Below are positions 36,588 to 46,784 of a stretch of 64,000 bases of DNA, one piece after another. Where the stretch lies: assembly GCF_950295315.1 (NCBI RefSeq), contig NC_080181.1, positions 33,062,441-33,126,440 on the forward strand. The letters are read 5' to 3'. The notes under the pieces are model-generated. The model was not told the DNA's origin, did not search any database, and saw nothing but the letters and a program-made list of their open reading frames with translations. The DNA comes from Erinaceus europaeus (lineage: Eukaryota; Chordata; Mammalia; Eulipotyphla; Erinaceidae). A program made the position numbers and the translations under genes. Position 1 is the stretch's first letter. Each line of letters opens with the position of its first letter.

Positions 36588-36855
36588 GGTACATAGATCC
36601 CAAAAAATGTGCCCACTATACATTTGTCCAGACCCATAGAATATATATCAAGTGTGAACCAAAGTGTAAATAAGCCTAGAGTGATTATGCCATGTCAGTG
36701 TGTCTCCATCAGCTGTAAAGGAAGCATGCTCTTCTCTACAGGGATTTCTGGCAATAGGGGAGGTTGTGCCTGTGTGGACTTGGACACCACGGGGGGAAGG
36801 CAGTGGCTCTGCTTCCATTTTGCCATGAACATAAAATTATTTTAAAAAATAAAAT

Positions 36856-37300
36856 ATTTTAAAATATTGATTGACTGATTAAGGGGGGGCAGTCAGTCTA
36901 GATGTGGTGAAATAAGAACCCAGGACCACATGAAAGATATTGCAGAACCAGGGGGAATTTCAGGTGCTGTGCTGCCTCTGTTTTCGGCCTCTCTATCTGA
37001 ATGAGTGGCCCAGACCATGGAAATCATGCATGCTAGACACCCTATCTCTGTAAAATTGAACAACCAACACTATGAACTGAAAGAAAATATTCATATGTGG
37101 TTTTCATTCTTAAACAAGTGCAATTAAATACTAGTGGCTGTGTTAAAATAAGAGGAAAAGTAATGAGCATATTATAAATACTCATTTAATTATATATAGT
37201 AACACTTAAGTAAAATACACAGTGTAAATAAGTGATCATTAATATAATAAGAAATAAATGGATGGGAGGAAGAAAGAAAGGGTAAATATTAGTTAAGACA
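36856..37300. other. Unassigned sequence
   Basis: No gene. 36885-37050 has features of a decayed SINE (AAGAACCCAGGACCACATG, CTCTGTAAAATTG) but I cannot place it in a family. Confidence 0.35.
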
Positions 37301-37304
37301 AGGG

Positions 37305-37512
37305 AAATGGACTGGGTAGTGGCACACATGTACATGTCACAGTACATAAAGACCCAAGGTCAAGCCTCCTGTCCCCACCTGCAGGTGAAGAAGCTTTACA
37401 AGTGGTTAAGCAGGTGTCTAAGCAGTGCTGCAAATGTCTCTCTTTCTCTCTCCTTCTTTCTATCCTTCCTTCTCAATTTCTCTGTCTCTGTTCAAAATAA
37501 AATAAGAAAACA
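37305..37512 (+). repeat. tRNA-derived SINE, older subfamily
   Basis: GACTGGGTAGTGGCACACAT, CCCAAGGTCAAGCCTCC, CCCCACCTGCAGGTGAAGAA, CTCAATTTCTCTGTCTCTGT, tail AAAATAAAATAAG. An internal short duplication (AAGCAGGTGTCTAAGCAGTG) is visible. Confidence 0.85.
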
Positions 37513-37739
37513 GTAAGGGGACTCTCAGGGGAATTATATTTATTTCTGGCAGTTGACTTAAAAAGCTTCTCAGTTAATTATTCAAAGTCATCACTTACAA
37601 TTTCTACTTTTGAGAAAATAAAACTAGAAAGCAATTTTGTCAAGGTCCTTGAAACTTTATAACAAGGAAAGCCTGTCCTACAATTTACAGTAACACGTTC
37701 CTCATGTCTGTTTGAAAACTTACCAAAATCCCCTTTTTG

Positions 37740-37897
37740 GGGGGGAAGAGGGACATGATAAATCAGAACATCACTCCTCCATTTATAAAGTTCTGGTTGC
37801 CTTTGTTGATTTTGGTTTGTGAGGTGCCAGGGATCAAACCCAAGGCCTCACATGTCTCAAGAATGCACTCTACTAAAGATGTACCTCCTCAGCCCTG
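37740..37897 (-). repeat. Third-family tRNA SINE, partial, antisense
   Basis: GAGGTGCCAGGGATCAAACC, CAAGGCCTCACATGTCTCAA, TGCACTCTACTAAAGATGTA in the order seen in the other antisense copies of this family. Confidence 0.65.
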
Positions 37898-37959
37898 TAA
37901 TATCTGTGTTCCTAGTCACAATCTTTCCAATACAACCTTTTAAAATATGTGCTTTCAAG

Positions 37960-38165
37960 GGAGCCAGGCAGTGGCACACCATGTTGAGTGCACACATTAC
38001 CATGCACCAGGACCCTGGTTCAAACCCCTACTCCCTACTCAGAGAAGCTACAAACCAGGATGAAGGTCTACAGATGTCTCTCTTATTTTCTCCCTCTCTA
38101 CCTTGTCTCAATGTCTTTCTACCATCTCTTAACAAAAATAAAATAAAATAAAACTGAAAAAAAGG
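37960..38165 (+). repeat. tRNA-derived SINE, older subfamily
   Basis: GAGCCAGGCAGTGGCACACC, CCCTGGTTCAAACCCC (B box), tail AAAAATAAAATAAAATAAAA. The CACCTGCAGGGG block is reduced. Confidence 0.85.
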
Positions 38166-38299
38166 TAAAATAGCTTCTGGGAGTGGTCACAGAGCCTGTC
38201 AATAACCCTGTTGGCAATAGATAAATGAGTAAGTCTTAAAATATTTCCAATCTCAATCTCAAAACTATTTCCACATTTTTTACTACTGTTACAACGGTA

Positions 38300-38665
38300 C
38301 CCTGTTGCTAGTTCTGTAATTAGCAAAACCTCTCACACTGGGAAGCAGGGACCACAGGGATTTATTTCCCCACAATTCTGGAGGCTAGAAGTCCAAGATC
38401 AAAGTGCTGGAAGGTCTTGTGTCTCTTGAGGCTCCTCTGGTTGACTTGCAGACTGTCACTGTATCATCACATGATCCTTCCTCTGTACCTTCATATCCTA
38501 TGTCTCTTACTCTTTTTAGAAAAAGTACAGTCTTATGGGATCAGACTTACATCGTTATGAACTCATTTAACCTCTCTGAAAACTTTATCTCCAATACACT
38601 CATACTGAGGATTAAACTTTTACCATAAGAAATTTAGTGGGAAGCAATTCAGTCCACAGCAGGGA
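38300..38665 (-). repeat. Ancient interspersed repeat, possibly MaLR-like LTR
   Basis: TTATTTCCCCACAATTCTGGAGGCTAG and GAAGTCCAAGATCAAAGTGC on the plus strand are the antisense of a sequence common in mammalian genomes that resembles the 3' part of MaLR LTRs (see 44750-45060). The family assignment is from memory and uncertain. Confidence 0.5.
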
Positions 38666-39470
38666 TATATTGAGGTGGTTAGAGTGGGCTCAAGTTCCAT
38701 TTCCTTAAAAGGTTTTTTTTTCTTTTTTTATGTGTATGTCCTTGATATTTTATGGATAAGTTCCTGAGGTTCCTTGACCCAGAAATTACATATAAGAATA
38801 TCATATGCATGAACTTCCCTAGGGAGAGGTTTGTTTCCTGCTGTTCTAAACCTTGTATTTATTATGGAAATGTTGAAATGCCTAGCTCCATACTCACAAG
38901 TTCTCACTTAATTCCTGTTGAATGTGTGTCAGCTATGGAAGTTTTCTGCAACACTCTTCATTTAATCTGAATTTGTACACAACATTGAAATTTAAAGCCT
39001 TTCTATTTACATTGTTGTCTGAGGACCAGTAGTTTCTGTTGTACCTGTACATGTATTAGAAATGTCAAATCTCAATCTACACCCAAAGCCATAGAATCTA
39101 CAGTTTCTACAATTTAGTTAGATGTATAGATCATCTACACGGTGTGTCATTGAAGTTTGAGAAGCATGTGTTCATAATTTTCCTCACCTCATAAAGAAAG
39201 GGTCCACACAATTTTCAAAATCACTAAGGAAAGAGTTCCGTGTATGTGATTTAAGGAAAATTTCCCTGTTCTTTTCTGTATTGTAGTCTATAGTTTAAAG
39301 ACAGGGTAATGTCAGAGTCAGGCCAACAGTGGATTATTTACTAATTCACACTTGTCCCTATAACCATTATAGATAATTGCTTCATAATCAACCACAATTG
39401 ATCTATAGCACTTACCTTAAAATACTCAAAGAACCCTTACTAAAGAAGACAGCAGCTGAGTTGTATTAAT
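38666..39470. other. Unassigned sequence
   Basis: No gene recognised. The 72-codon frame at 38752-38970 has no known domain. Confidence 0.5.
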
Positions 39471-39474
39471 ATTG

Positions 39475-40865
39475 AAAAGTATCATGTTAAGTGAGCTAAG
39501 CCAGAAAGAGAAGGATGACTACTAGACTATCTCATTCATAGGTCACTTAGAGACTTTCTTTTTTTTTTAATTTTTTATTTAAGAAAGGATTAATGAACAA
39601 AAACATAAGGTAGGAGGGGTACAACTCCACACAATTCCCACCACCCAATCCCCATAACCCACCCCCTCCAATGATAGCTTTCCCATTCTCTAGCCCTCTG
39701 GGAGCATGGACCGAGGGTCGTTGAGGGTTGCAGAAGGTAGAAGGTCTGGCTTCTGTAATTGCTTTCCCACTGAACATGGGCGTTGACTGGTCAGTCCATA
39801 CTCCCAGTCTGCCTCTCTCTTTCCCTAGTAAGGTGTGTCTCTGGGGGAGCTGAGCTCCAGGACACATTGGTGGGGTCTTCAATCCAGGGAAGCCTGGCCA
39901 GCATCCTGGTGGCATCTGGAACCTGGTGACATACATCAAAAAGGACAGCAGCAACAAATGCTGGAGAGGATGTGGGGACAGAGGAACCCTTTTACATTGC
40001 CGGTGGGAATGTAAATTGGTACAGCCTCTGTGGAGAGCAGTCTGGAAAACTCTCAGAAGGCTAGACATGGACCTTCCATATGATCCAGTAATTCCTCTCC
40101 TGGGGTTATACCCCAAGGACTCCATAACACCCAACCAAAAAGAGGTGTGTACTCCTATGTTCACAGCAGCACAATTCATAATAGCTAAAACCTGGAAGCA
40201 ACCCAGGTGCCTAACAACAGATGAGTGGCTGAGAAAGCTGTGGTATATATATACACAATGGAATACTATGCAGCTATCAAAAACAATGAACCCACCTTCT
40301 CTGACCCATCTTGGACAGAGCTAGAAGGAATTATGTTAAGTGAACTAAGTCAGAAAGATAAAGATGAGTATGGGATGATCCCACTCATCAACAGAAGCTG
40401 ACTAAGAAGATCTGAAAGGGAAACTAAAAGCAGGACCTGATCAAATTGTAAGTAGGGCACCAAAGTAAAAACCCAGTGGTGAGGGGTAGACATGTAGCTT
40501 CCTGGGCCAGTGGGGGGTGGGAGTGGGCGGGAGGGATGGGTCACAGTCCTTTGGTGGTGGGAATGGTGTTTATGTACACTCCTAGCAAAATGTAGACTTA
40601 GAGACTTTCTGTCCTTCAGAAACAAGAACAGAAAGGGAAAATACAAAGTGAAACTTAGATTGTGTTTGGTGCACTGCACCAAAGCAAGGGACTCTGGGGA
40701 AGGAGGGCTGGCAGGCGTTAGGGTTTGGGAGGCTTTGGGGTCCTGGTGCATAATGGTGGAAAAGGACTTCAGTTGGGTCTTTGTTTACTTATCATGAGGA
40801 AATAATAAATTTTACAACCGTACTATAAACAATTAAACCCTGAATAAAATGATAAAGGCAAAAAG
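39475..40865 (+). mobile_element. Older L1 3' end, split by a young L1
   Basis: Left piece 39475-39559 (GTATCATGTTAAGTGAGCTA, AGCCAGAAAGAGAAGGATGA) is the end of ORF2. Right piece 40611-40865 (CACTGCACCAAAGCAAGGGA, CTTATCATGAGGAAATAATA) is a short 3' UTR of the same type as in the 25.7 kb L1. The young L1 lies between them with a perfect duplication. Confidence 0.8.
39545..40610 (-). mobile_element. Young L1, 5'-truncated with internal inversion (twin priming)
   Basis: Between perfect 15-bp repeats ACTTAGAGACTTTCT (39545-39559 and 40596-40610). 39560-39927 is the antisense 3' end of the 3' UTR, with its T-rich tail at the left. 39928-40595 is sense-oriented ORF2 C-terminus plus UTR start, corresponding to about 48246-48905 of the next L1. 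About 830 bp of L1 between the two segments are missing. This inverted arrangement with deletion at the junction is the known product of twin priming. The antisense 210-codon frame (39547-40179) and the sense 132-codon frame (39926-40324) cross or follow the junction and are not genes. Confidence 0.95.
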
Positions 40866-41433
40866 AAAATTTAGAGGATGAATATGAAGCAAGTCTGGAG
40901 AGAAGGTAGGTAAGGGAAGATGGGAGATTATGAAAGGTTAGAGTAATACATGTAATTCCAAGTTCTTGAATTAGAAACTCTCTCCTACAAACTAATACTT
41001 CATGCTCATAATCCCTGTCCCCATTGCTATTGTGGTGGACTGAAATAAGTAAGAGTTGCAAACATCAAAAATGAGGAGAAAACAAAGCCAGAAACAACTC
41101 CTGGGAAGAAGGATAAGTAACCTGAGAAATGTTCTAGACAAATGTTTGGTTGAGTTTCATTGGAAAATTACTCTGTAATGCTAACAATAAAATTAACTTA
41201 GTTTTCTTTCTTTGTAGAGCTATATTTCAAAACCTCACTTGGACTATCACTCAACTTGGACTTATATTTGTAAGTGACTATGATATTTTGTTCTATGGCA
41301 CTGTAGGTAGAGTAGTTTTTACCCAGTTTTATTTACTTACAGAAGTCAAGAAACATTTACTCTTCCAGGTCACCTTAAACACCCAGTTACTTCTGTAGAG
41401 TAGCCCAATATTAATTGAAAAAAATAAATAAAA

Positions 41434-41434
<1 letters not shown>
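40866..41434. other. Unassigned sequence
   Basis: No gene recognised. The 82-codon frame at 41150-41398 (+) has no known domain. Confidence 0.5.
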
Positions 41435-41475
<41 letters not shown>

Positions 41476-41625
41476 GTTTCACACTAGGTAGAGTTGAGAG
41501 AGATAAAGAAAGAAAAGGGAAAGAGAAAGAGCCTAGAGCAGTACACAAACACAGGTGAAGCTAGGGTTGGAACAGAAGCCTCAGGCCTGTGAGTTCCATG
41601 CTCTACCTATTAAGCTATTTCTATG
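41435..41625 (-). repeat. tRNA-type SINE, antisense, with (AT)n
   Basis: Pure AT run 41436-41470, purine-rich segment, then GCCTAGAGCAGTACACAAAC, GAACAGAAGCCTCAGGCCTG and CATGCTCTACCTATTAAGC. Closest to the second and third SINE families; diverged. Confidence 0.65.
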
Positions 41626-42193
41626 ACTGCCTTCATTCTTACTTTCTATGTTTCTGTCACCCTCATTACAGCCCATGTATGTTGGTATCAGATCAGTAGT
41701 AGAGGAACTTCGTAAGTGAGTTCAAAATTATCCCTTGAATTTCAGACTTTAAAACCAAGGAGAACACTGGGTAGACCATAAAAGACAGTAAGTCAATAAA
41801 TAATTTTAACAGTTAAGGATAGACAGAATGCAATTCTTTCTTTCACTCTGATTATTATGGGCATTATCAAAACTCCACATTGAGTTTTTCATTTGAATGA
41901 TGTTCCTCTTTGGCCACCAACATAGTCAGTAAGCATTAAGTTTTAAATAAATTGTGCCTTTTATAAGACCATGTGAAGTACTTGGGGTTATTCACACCCA
42001 TCAGCATTTAAACAATTGTAATTTATAATCATCCATTATTATACACTTAATATGAGTCAGTAAGTATTTTATTTGTTTTGACTTTCTTATTTTACCTCCA
42101 AATTATCTATTATATATTTGAGGCATATCACTTGTAAGTAGTATATATTCAATCTAATATTCTTTTGTATTTTACTTATTATATTTAATACAG

Positions 42194-42350
42194 GCCAGGG
42201 AGATAGCTCAGCATGTTAGAGTGCCAGGTTGCATGTCTATATCTCTGAGACCATAAATTCAACTCCCTATACCACCTCATGCCAGAGCTGAACAGTGTCA
42301 TGCGCCTTTCTTGTTCTCTCTCACTTATAATAAATAAGTAAAATAGTTAA
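42194..42350 (+). repeat. Third-family tRNA SINE, sense
   Basis: Head GCCAGGGAGATAGCTCAGCA (tRNA-like A box), B-box-like AAATTCAACTCCC, CCAGAGCTGAACAGTGTCAT, tail TAATAAATAAGTAAAAT. Useful as a sense reference for the antisense copies and for the tRNA part of the 5S chimera at 62.2 kb. Confidence 0.75.
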
Positions 42351-42629
42351 TCTTTCTAAATAGAATATGACTACCAAAAGATGTAAATTTCCATCTATTA
42401 GATTAATTTAATTGACTGATGTGTTTGTGCTTCTTATTCATTCCTTGCCTTTTTCTTTTAATCAATATTTATTATTAAATTAGTACATTTTTCTTCTAAC
42501 AATTCCTCTTCTCCACCCAATGACTTGCTAGGCAAAATTTCTTTTGAAAATAATATTGGAAATTACAACATACATATTTAATTATATTCTAATAGGTTTA
42601 CTAGGTTTATCACATTCCTTAAATGTTAC

Positions 42630-44437
42630 AACCTTAGAATATATTTTTTAAATTTTTTATTAAGAAAGGATTAATGAACAAAAACATAAGGTAGGAGGGG
42701 TACAACTCCACACAATTCCCACCACCCAATCCCCATAACCCACCTCCTCCCATGATAGCTTTCCCATTCTCTAGCCCTCTGGGAGCATGGACCCAGGGTC
42801 GTTGAGGGTTGCAGAAGGTAGAAGGTCTGGCTTCTGTAATTGCTTCCCCGCTGAACATGGGCGTTGACTGGTCGGTCCATACTCCCAGTCTGCCTCTCTC
42901 TTTCCCTAGTAAGGTGTGCCTCTGGGGAAGCTGAGTTCCAGGACACATTGGTGGGGTCTTCAATCCAGGGAAGCCTGGCCAGCATCCTGGTGGCATCTGG
43001 AACCCGAGTAATGAAGCTGAAGGGTTGTCATTCCACATGTGAAGTCTCTGGATACAGTCTGAGGTGAAGCATGTTGAGGTGGCAATCGTTGCTTTGGTTA
43101 GGTTGTGATCGGCGGATGCAATATTATTTGGTTCGGATTGGGAGATGCATACACGAAAGTGGGCCCTATCCAAGGGTTCCAGGACTGGGGGAAGTAGGGG
43201 CTCTATAGTGGAGATGTGAGGTTCCTGCTGTCTTAGGGTTCAAAAAGACAATCGATAGTTAATGTTATCATCACATTATTTGGTAATTGGGTTAACTTTG
43301 AAAAGTCCCTTTGTTATGGTTTGCTGTACAGTATCCAGTATCTTGTAGATAGCTGTGCTATTGGATGCTTCTAATCTACTTGGTCTAGGCTTTTGAGAGA
43401 GTCCGCATATCAAATACATAGCCTATATATTAAAAAGATTCAGTTTGTCTTTTGAGAAACTTTGAGACATACCATCGATTTTCCCCCTCTCATATTAATT
43501 AACTACTGATTTATATGTCTACATTTTGCTAGGAGTGTACATAAACACCATTCCCACCACCAAAGGACTGTGACTCATCCCTCCCGCCCACTCCCACCCC
43601 CCACTGGCCCAGGAAGCTGCTTATCTACCCTTCACCACTGGGTTTTTACTTTGGTGCCCTACTTACAATTTGATCAGGTCCTGCTTTTAGTTTCCCTTTC
43701 AGATCTTCTTAGTCAGCTTCTGTTGATGAGTGGGATCATCCCATACTCATCTTTATCTTTCTGACTTAGTTCACTTAACATAATTCCTTCTAGCTCTGTC
43801 CAAGATGGGTCAGAGAAGGTGGGTTGTTTGTTTTTGATAGCTGTATAGTATTCCATTGTGTATATATACCACAGCTTTCTCAGCCACTCATCTGTTGTTG
43901 GGCACCACAGAATGGGAGAAGATCTTCACATGCCAGACATCAGACAAGAAACTAATCACCAAAATATATAAAGAGCTCAGCAAACTTAGCCACAAAAAAG
44001 CAAATGACCCCATCTAAAAATGGGCAGAGGAAATGAACAAAACATTCACTACAGAGGAGATCCAAAAGGCTAACAAACATATGAAAAACTGCTCTAGGTC
44101 ACTGATTGTCAGAGAAATGCAAATTAAGACAACACTAAGATACCACCTCACTCCTGTAAGAATGGCATACATCAAAAAGGACAGCAGCATCAAATGCTGG
44201 AGAGGATGTGGGGACAGAGGAACCCTTTTACATTGCTGGTGGGAATGTAAATTGGTACAGCCTCTGTGGAGAGCAGTCTGGAAAACTCTCAGAAGGCTAG
44301 ACATGGACCTTCCATATGATCCAGTAATTCCTCTCATGGGGTTATACCCCAAGGACTCCATAACAGCCAACCAAAAAGAGGTGTGTACTCCTATGTTCAT
44401 AGCAGCACAATTCATAATAGCTAAAACCTTAGAATAT
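42630..44437 (-). mobile_element. Young L1, truncated and inverted, with spliced-looking 3' UTR
   Basis: Between 13-bp repeats AACCTTAGAATAT (42630-42642 and 44425-44437). The antisense segment 42643-43906 carries the 3' UTR and last ORF2 codons. The sense segment 43907-44424 carries ORF2 sequence equivalent to about 47989-48510. About 18 bp are lost at the junction, again a twin-priming structure. Its 3' UTR lacks exactly the GT-AG segment kept by the copies at 3.1, 48.9 and 55.7 kb; the joint is between 43003 and 43004. The 148-codon sense frame at 44033-44479 is an ORF2 fragment with [14 protein letters not shown]. Confidence 0.95.
42634..43173 (-). other. Open frame of 179 codons across the 3' UTR joint
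   Basis: Reads without a stop from the segment upstream of the joint (ending NDNPSASLL) into the segment downstream (GFQMPPGCWPGF onwards) and ends near the L1 tail. In unspliced copies the same frame meets TGA within the first bases of the GT segment. There is no in-frame ATG before the joint in this copy; the first ATG lies just after it (QM). No domain recognised. Translation is not implied. Confidence 0.5.
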
Positions 44438-44749
44438 TTTAAGTCTTCTATCTTCCCTCTCAAAATATCATTCAATTGATATGCATTTTTAAATGCACAT
44501 CACTGTCTTATACAGGTAATATTTATATTTATTCACATAATAAGTCTATATTATTGTTCCTTACTTATCTATTTATTGTAATTGTACTCACTTACTTATG
44601 ACTCTCTCTTCTGAATAAAGACATCCTTTCAGTAGCTATTTTAGTGCACATTTATTGGTAAAAAGAAAACAGTCAGATTTTGCTTATATGTTAGTGCCTT
44701 TATTTAATTGTTAAGGTTTACCTACTTAATGAAAATGCCTGTGCTCTTC

Positions 44750-45060
44750 TTTCAAATTTCTATGCTGAAATCTAATACCTTGTAAGAGGTTTAGAGGTGT
44801 AGTCTTGGGGAGGTGATTAAGTTATAAATAGCTTCAGTGTTCTCTTAAAAGTGGCCTTGCAACACTGTGAGGACACAGTGAGAAGACACTCACCTGTGAA
44901 GAGAGAGTGGCTTTTAGCCTGACTCTGAACCCTGCTCTTGGAATTCTGGTCTCCAGAACTGTGAGAAATACATTCCCTTTCTGTGGTTTCTAAATTACCC
45001 CATCTATGGCATTTTTTTCTTGAAGCCCAAATGGGCTCTGATGTTTATCTTATTAAAAAA
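44750..45060 (+). repeat. MaLR-like LTR (ancient)
   Basis: GTAGTCTTGGGGAGGTGATT, CACTGTGAGGACACAGTGAG, AAGACACTCACCTGTGAA and TCTCCAGAACTGTGAGAAAT are hallmark blocks of the MST/MLT1 group of mammalian MaLR LTRs, in sense order. Confidence 0.8.
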
Positions 45061-45064
45061 AAAA

Positions 45065-45175
45065 GCTGGAAGAAAGCTCGTATTACCCCCATTCTGTAGA
45101 TGAGAATATCTTCACCTTTGGGAGAACAAATAATCTTCCTTTTCTAGCAGTCCAACTAGACTGGGGAGACCTCAG
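45065..45175 (-). repeat. Possible MIR fragment, antisense
   Basis: TATTACCCCCATTCTGTAGATGAGAA matches the antisense MIR core (usually TATCCCCATTTTACAGATGAGGAA). Short and diverged. Confidence 0.6.
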
Positions 45176-46780
45176 GTGATCAACTAGCAGAAAAAGTTCT
45201 ATTAAATCTAAGCTCTCTAACCATAGAGGATTATGTGCCTCAGCACAAAGACTACTCACTAACCCAGATCAGAAAAGAGAGAAAACCTTCCAAGACTTCA
45301 CCCATTACATTCATTTAGTGCCTGATAGGAGAGGGGCCACTGTGGGGCACTTTGGTAAATGGAGCTTCCTAGGCCTGCCTTGAGCAATTCGGAGAGCCAT
45401 CCATTCTAGAGCCTGCTAAGTCACCATAACTCACTGGGTCTCCCTAATTCTGATGGGTTGAGAACACTGGACCCAGGAAATAAGCTTTCCCCACCACTGC
45501 ACTTCACTCAGCTCTCCACTTTACATCATTTCCAAGGCATTAAGCAGCCTGCAATTGGAGCATCCCGCCGCCGGGTGACATCTGTAACATCTGACATCAT
45601 TTAGAAGACATTGCAAGGGTAAAAGAGCACTTTTTGTATCAGGGACATAAATAATTCTGAGGGTGAAATTAAGTTAAAAGGCTTTTCTCTCCCTAAATAG
45701 ATTCTCAAGCTGTGGCTTCCCAGCCAGACTGCTGGGAGGAACTAGTTTATTTGGGGGACTAGTTGACACTCAGACACAAGGTGATGTGCACAACAGAGGA
45801 TACAAAGGGAACCCCTAGCTCTACAGATGCACTCTAAGCTTGACTCTAGAGAAGTGATGGTGCTGAACATGGAAAGAGGACAGACACTGGGCATCTGTTC
45901 AACAGACAGAACCTCTTAATATCCAGGGATGTTCATCAGGAATTTGGGGTGCTGTATATGACCATTTTCTGCCAAGAGATTCCTACACAGACGTCTGCAT
46001 GTCACCTCACCTTGCACCATCAAGAAAGGCCGTGTTTGCTGTTTTGTCATCCCAAGCTCAGCACCCATACTAGGAAAAGGAAAAAAGAAATAATTAAGAG
46101 TCTTAGCTTCCTCTAAGACTTACTGGAGCTGCCATTAGACCTTTGGTAATAATAAGAGTCTTCATTCAATTTTACCTCAGACTCCTATCAAAGAGTGATT
46201 CTGAGAACAGACATTCAGAGGAAATGTTCCAAGGATCTCCAGACAAATAGCTGATACTGCATGGATCTCGGGATTGCAAGTGGGGCTATGAGGAGCAACA
46301 GTACCTACTCCGTTCCCCTATACTCATACACTGGCTGGAGCAGGAGCTGCACTATAATGGATAATAGAACAAATACAGACATTGCAACAGCCTTCATCAC
46401 ATTCATTCCTGCATGAGCAGGATGAGAACTATAGCTTTAGAATTCTGATATTGGGGAAGGTGTTTTAAGATTTCAGGATAGACTAGAAATCATCCAATTT
46501 ATAGAGGAGAGTGATGTATCTTTAAATCTCAGAGCTAATTAATGTCAGAGGCCTAAGCTCAGTAAAAGCTGGAAGCATAAGGAGTCTGTGCAACACCATA
46601 AAGACCTAGCAAAAACCAATACCATGAAGACCTAGCAATAACCAGCACACAGTATGGGCTTATCATGGTAGAAGCAGTCTTGAGTCCCACCTGGTGTGCA
46701 GAGATGAATGCAATACGGTACCAGACAATGAGGAACATACCACTTACTGGGGAATTTGGGAACCTGATCAAAAATGACTC
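45176..46780. other. Largest repeat-poor block (about 1.6 kb), no gene seen
   Basis: No open frame of note and no repeat recognised, except an imperfect tandem duplication of ACCATGAAGACCTAGCAATA-like units at 46590-46645. The stretch 45535-45625 (GCCTGCAATTGGAGCATCCC, GCCGCCGGGTGACATCTG) has CpGs and could be conserved, but I cannot test that. Confidence 0.45.
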
Positions 46781-46784
46781 AACT

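Larger units (their letters stand above)
34690..36855 (+). mobile_element. Ancient L1 3' half, broken by SINEs and a solo LTR
   Basis: Recognisable blocks of old mammalian L1 in order: ATAATAAGGAACCTAGAATA; CATGAAAATGTAAATTAAAA; GGAGCAACAGGAACTCTCATTC; ATGAATGGATTAATAAACTATGG; after the solo LTR, TACATTTGTCCAGACCCATAGAAT; GTGTCTCCATCAGCTGTAAA; and the A-rich end TTTTAAAAAATAAAAT. Interrupted by SINEs at 34840-35010 and 35555-35697 and by the LTR 35911-36587. No open frame survives. Confidence 0.85.
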
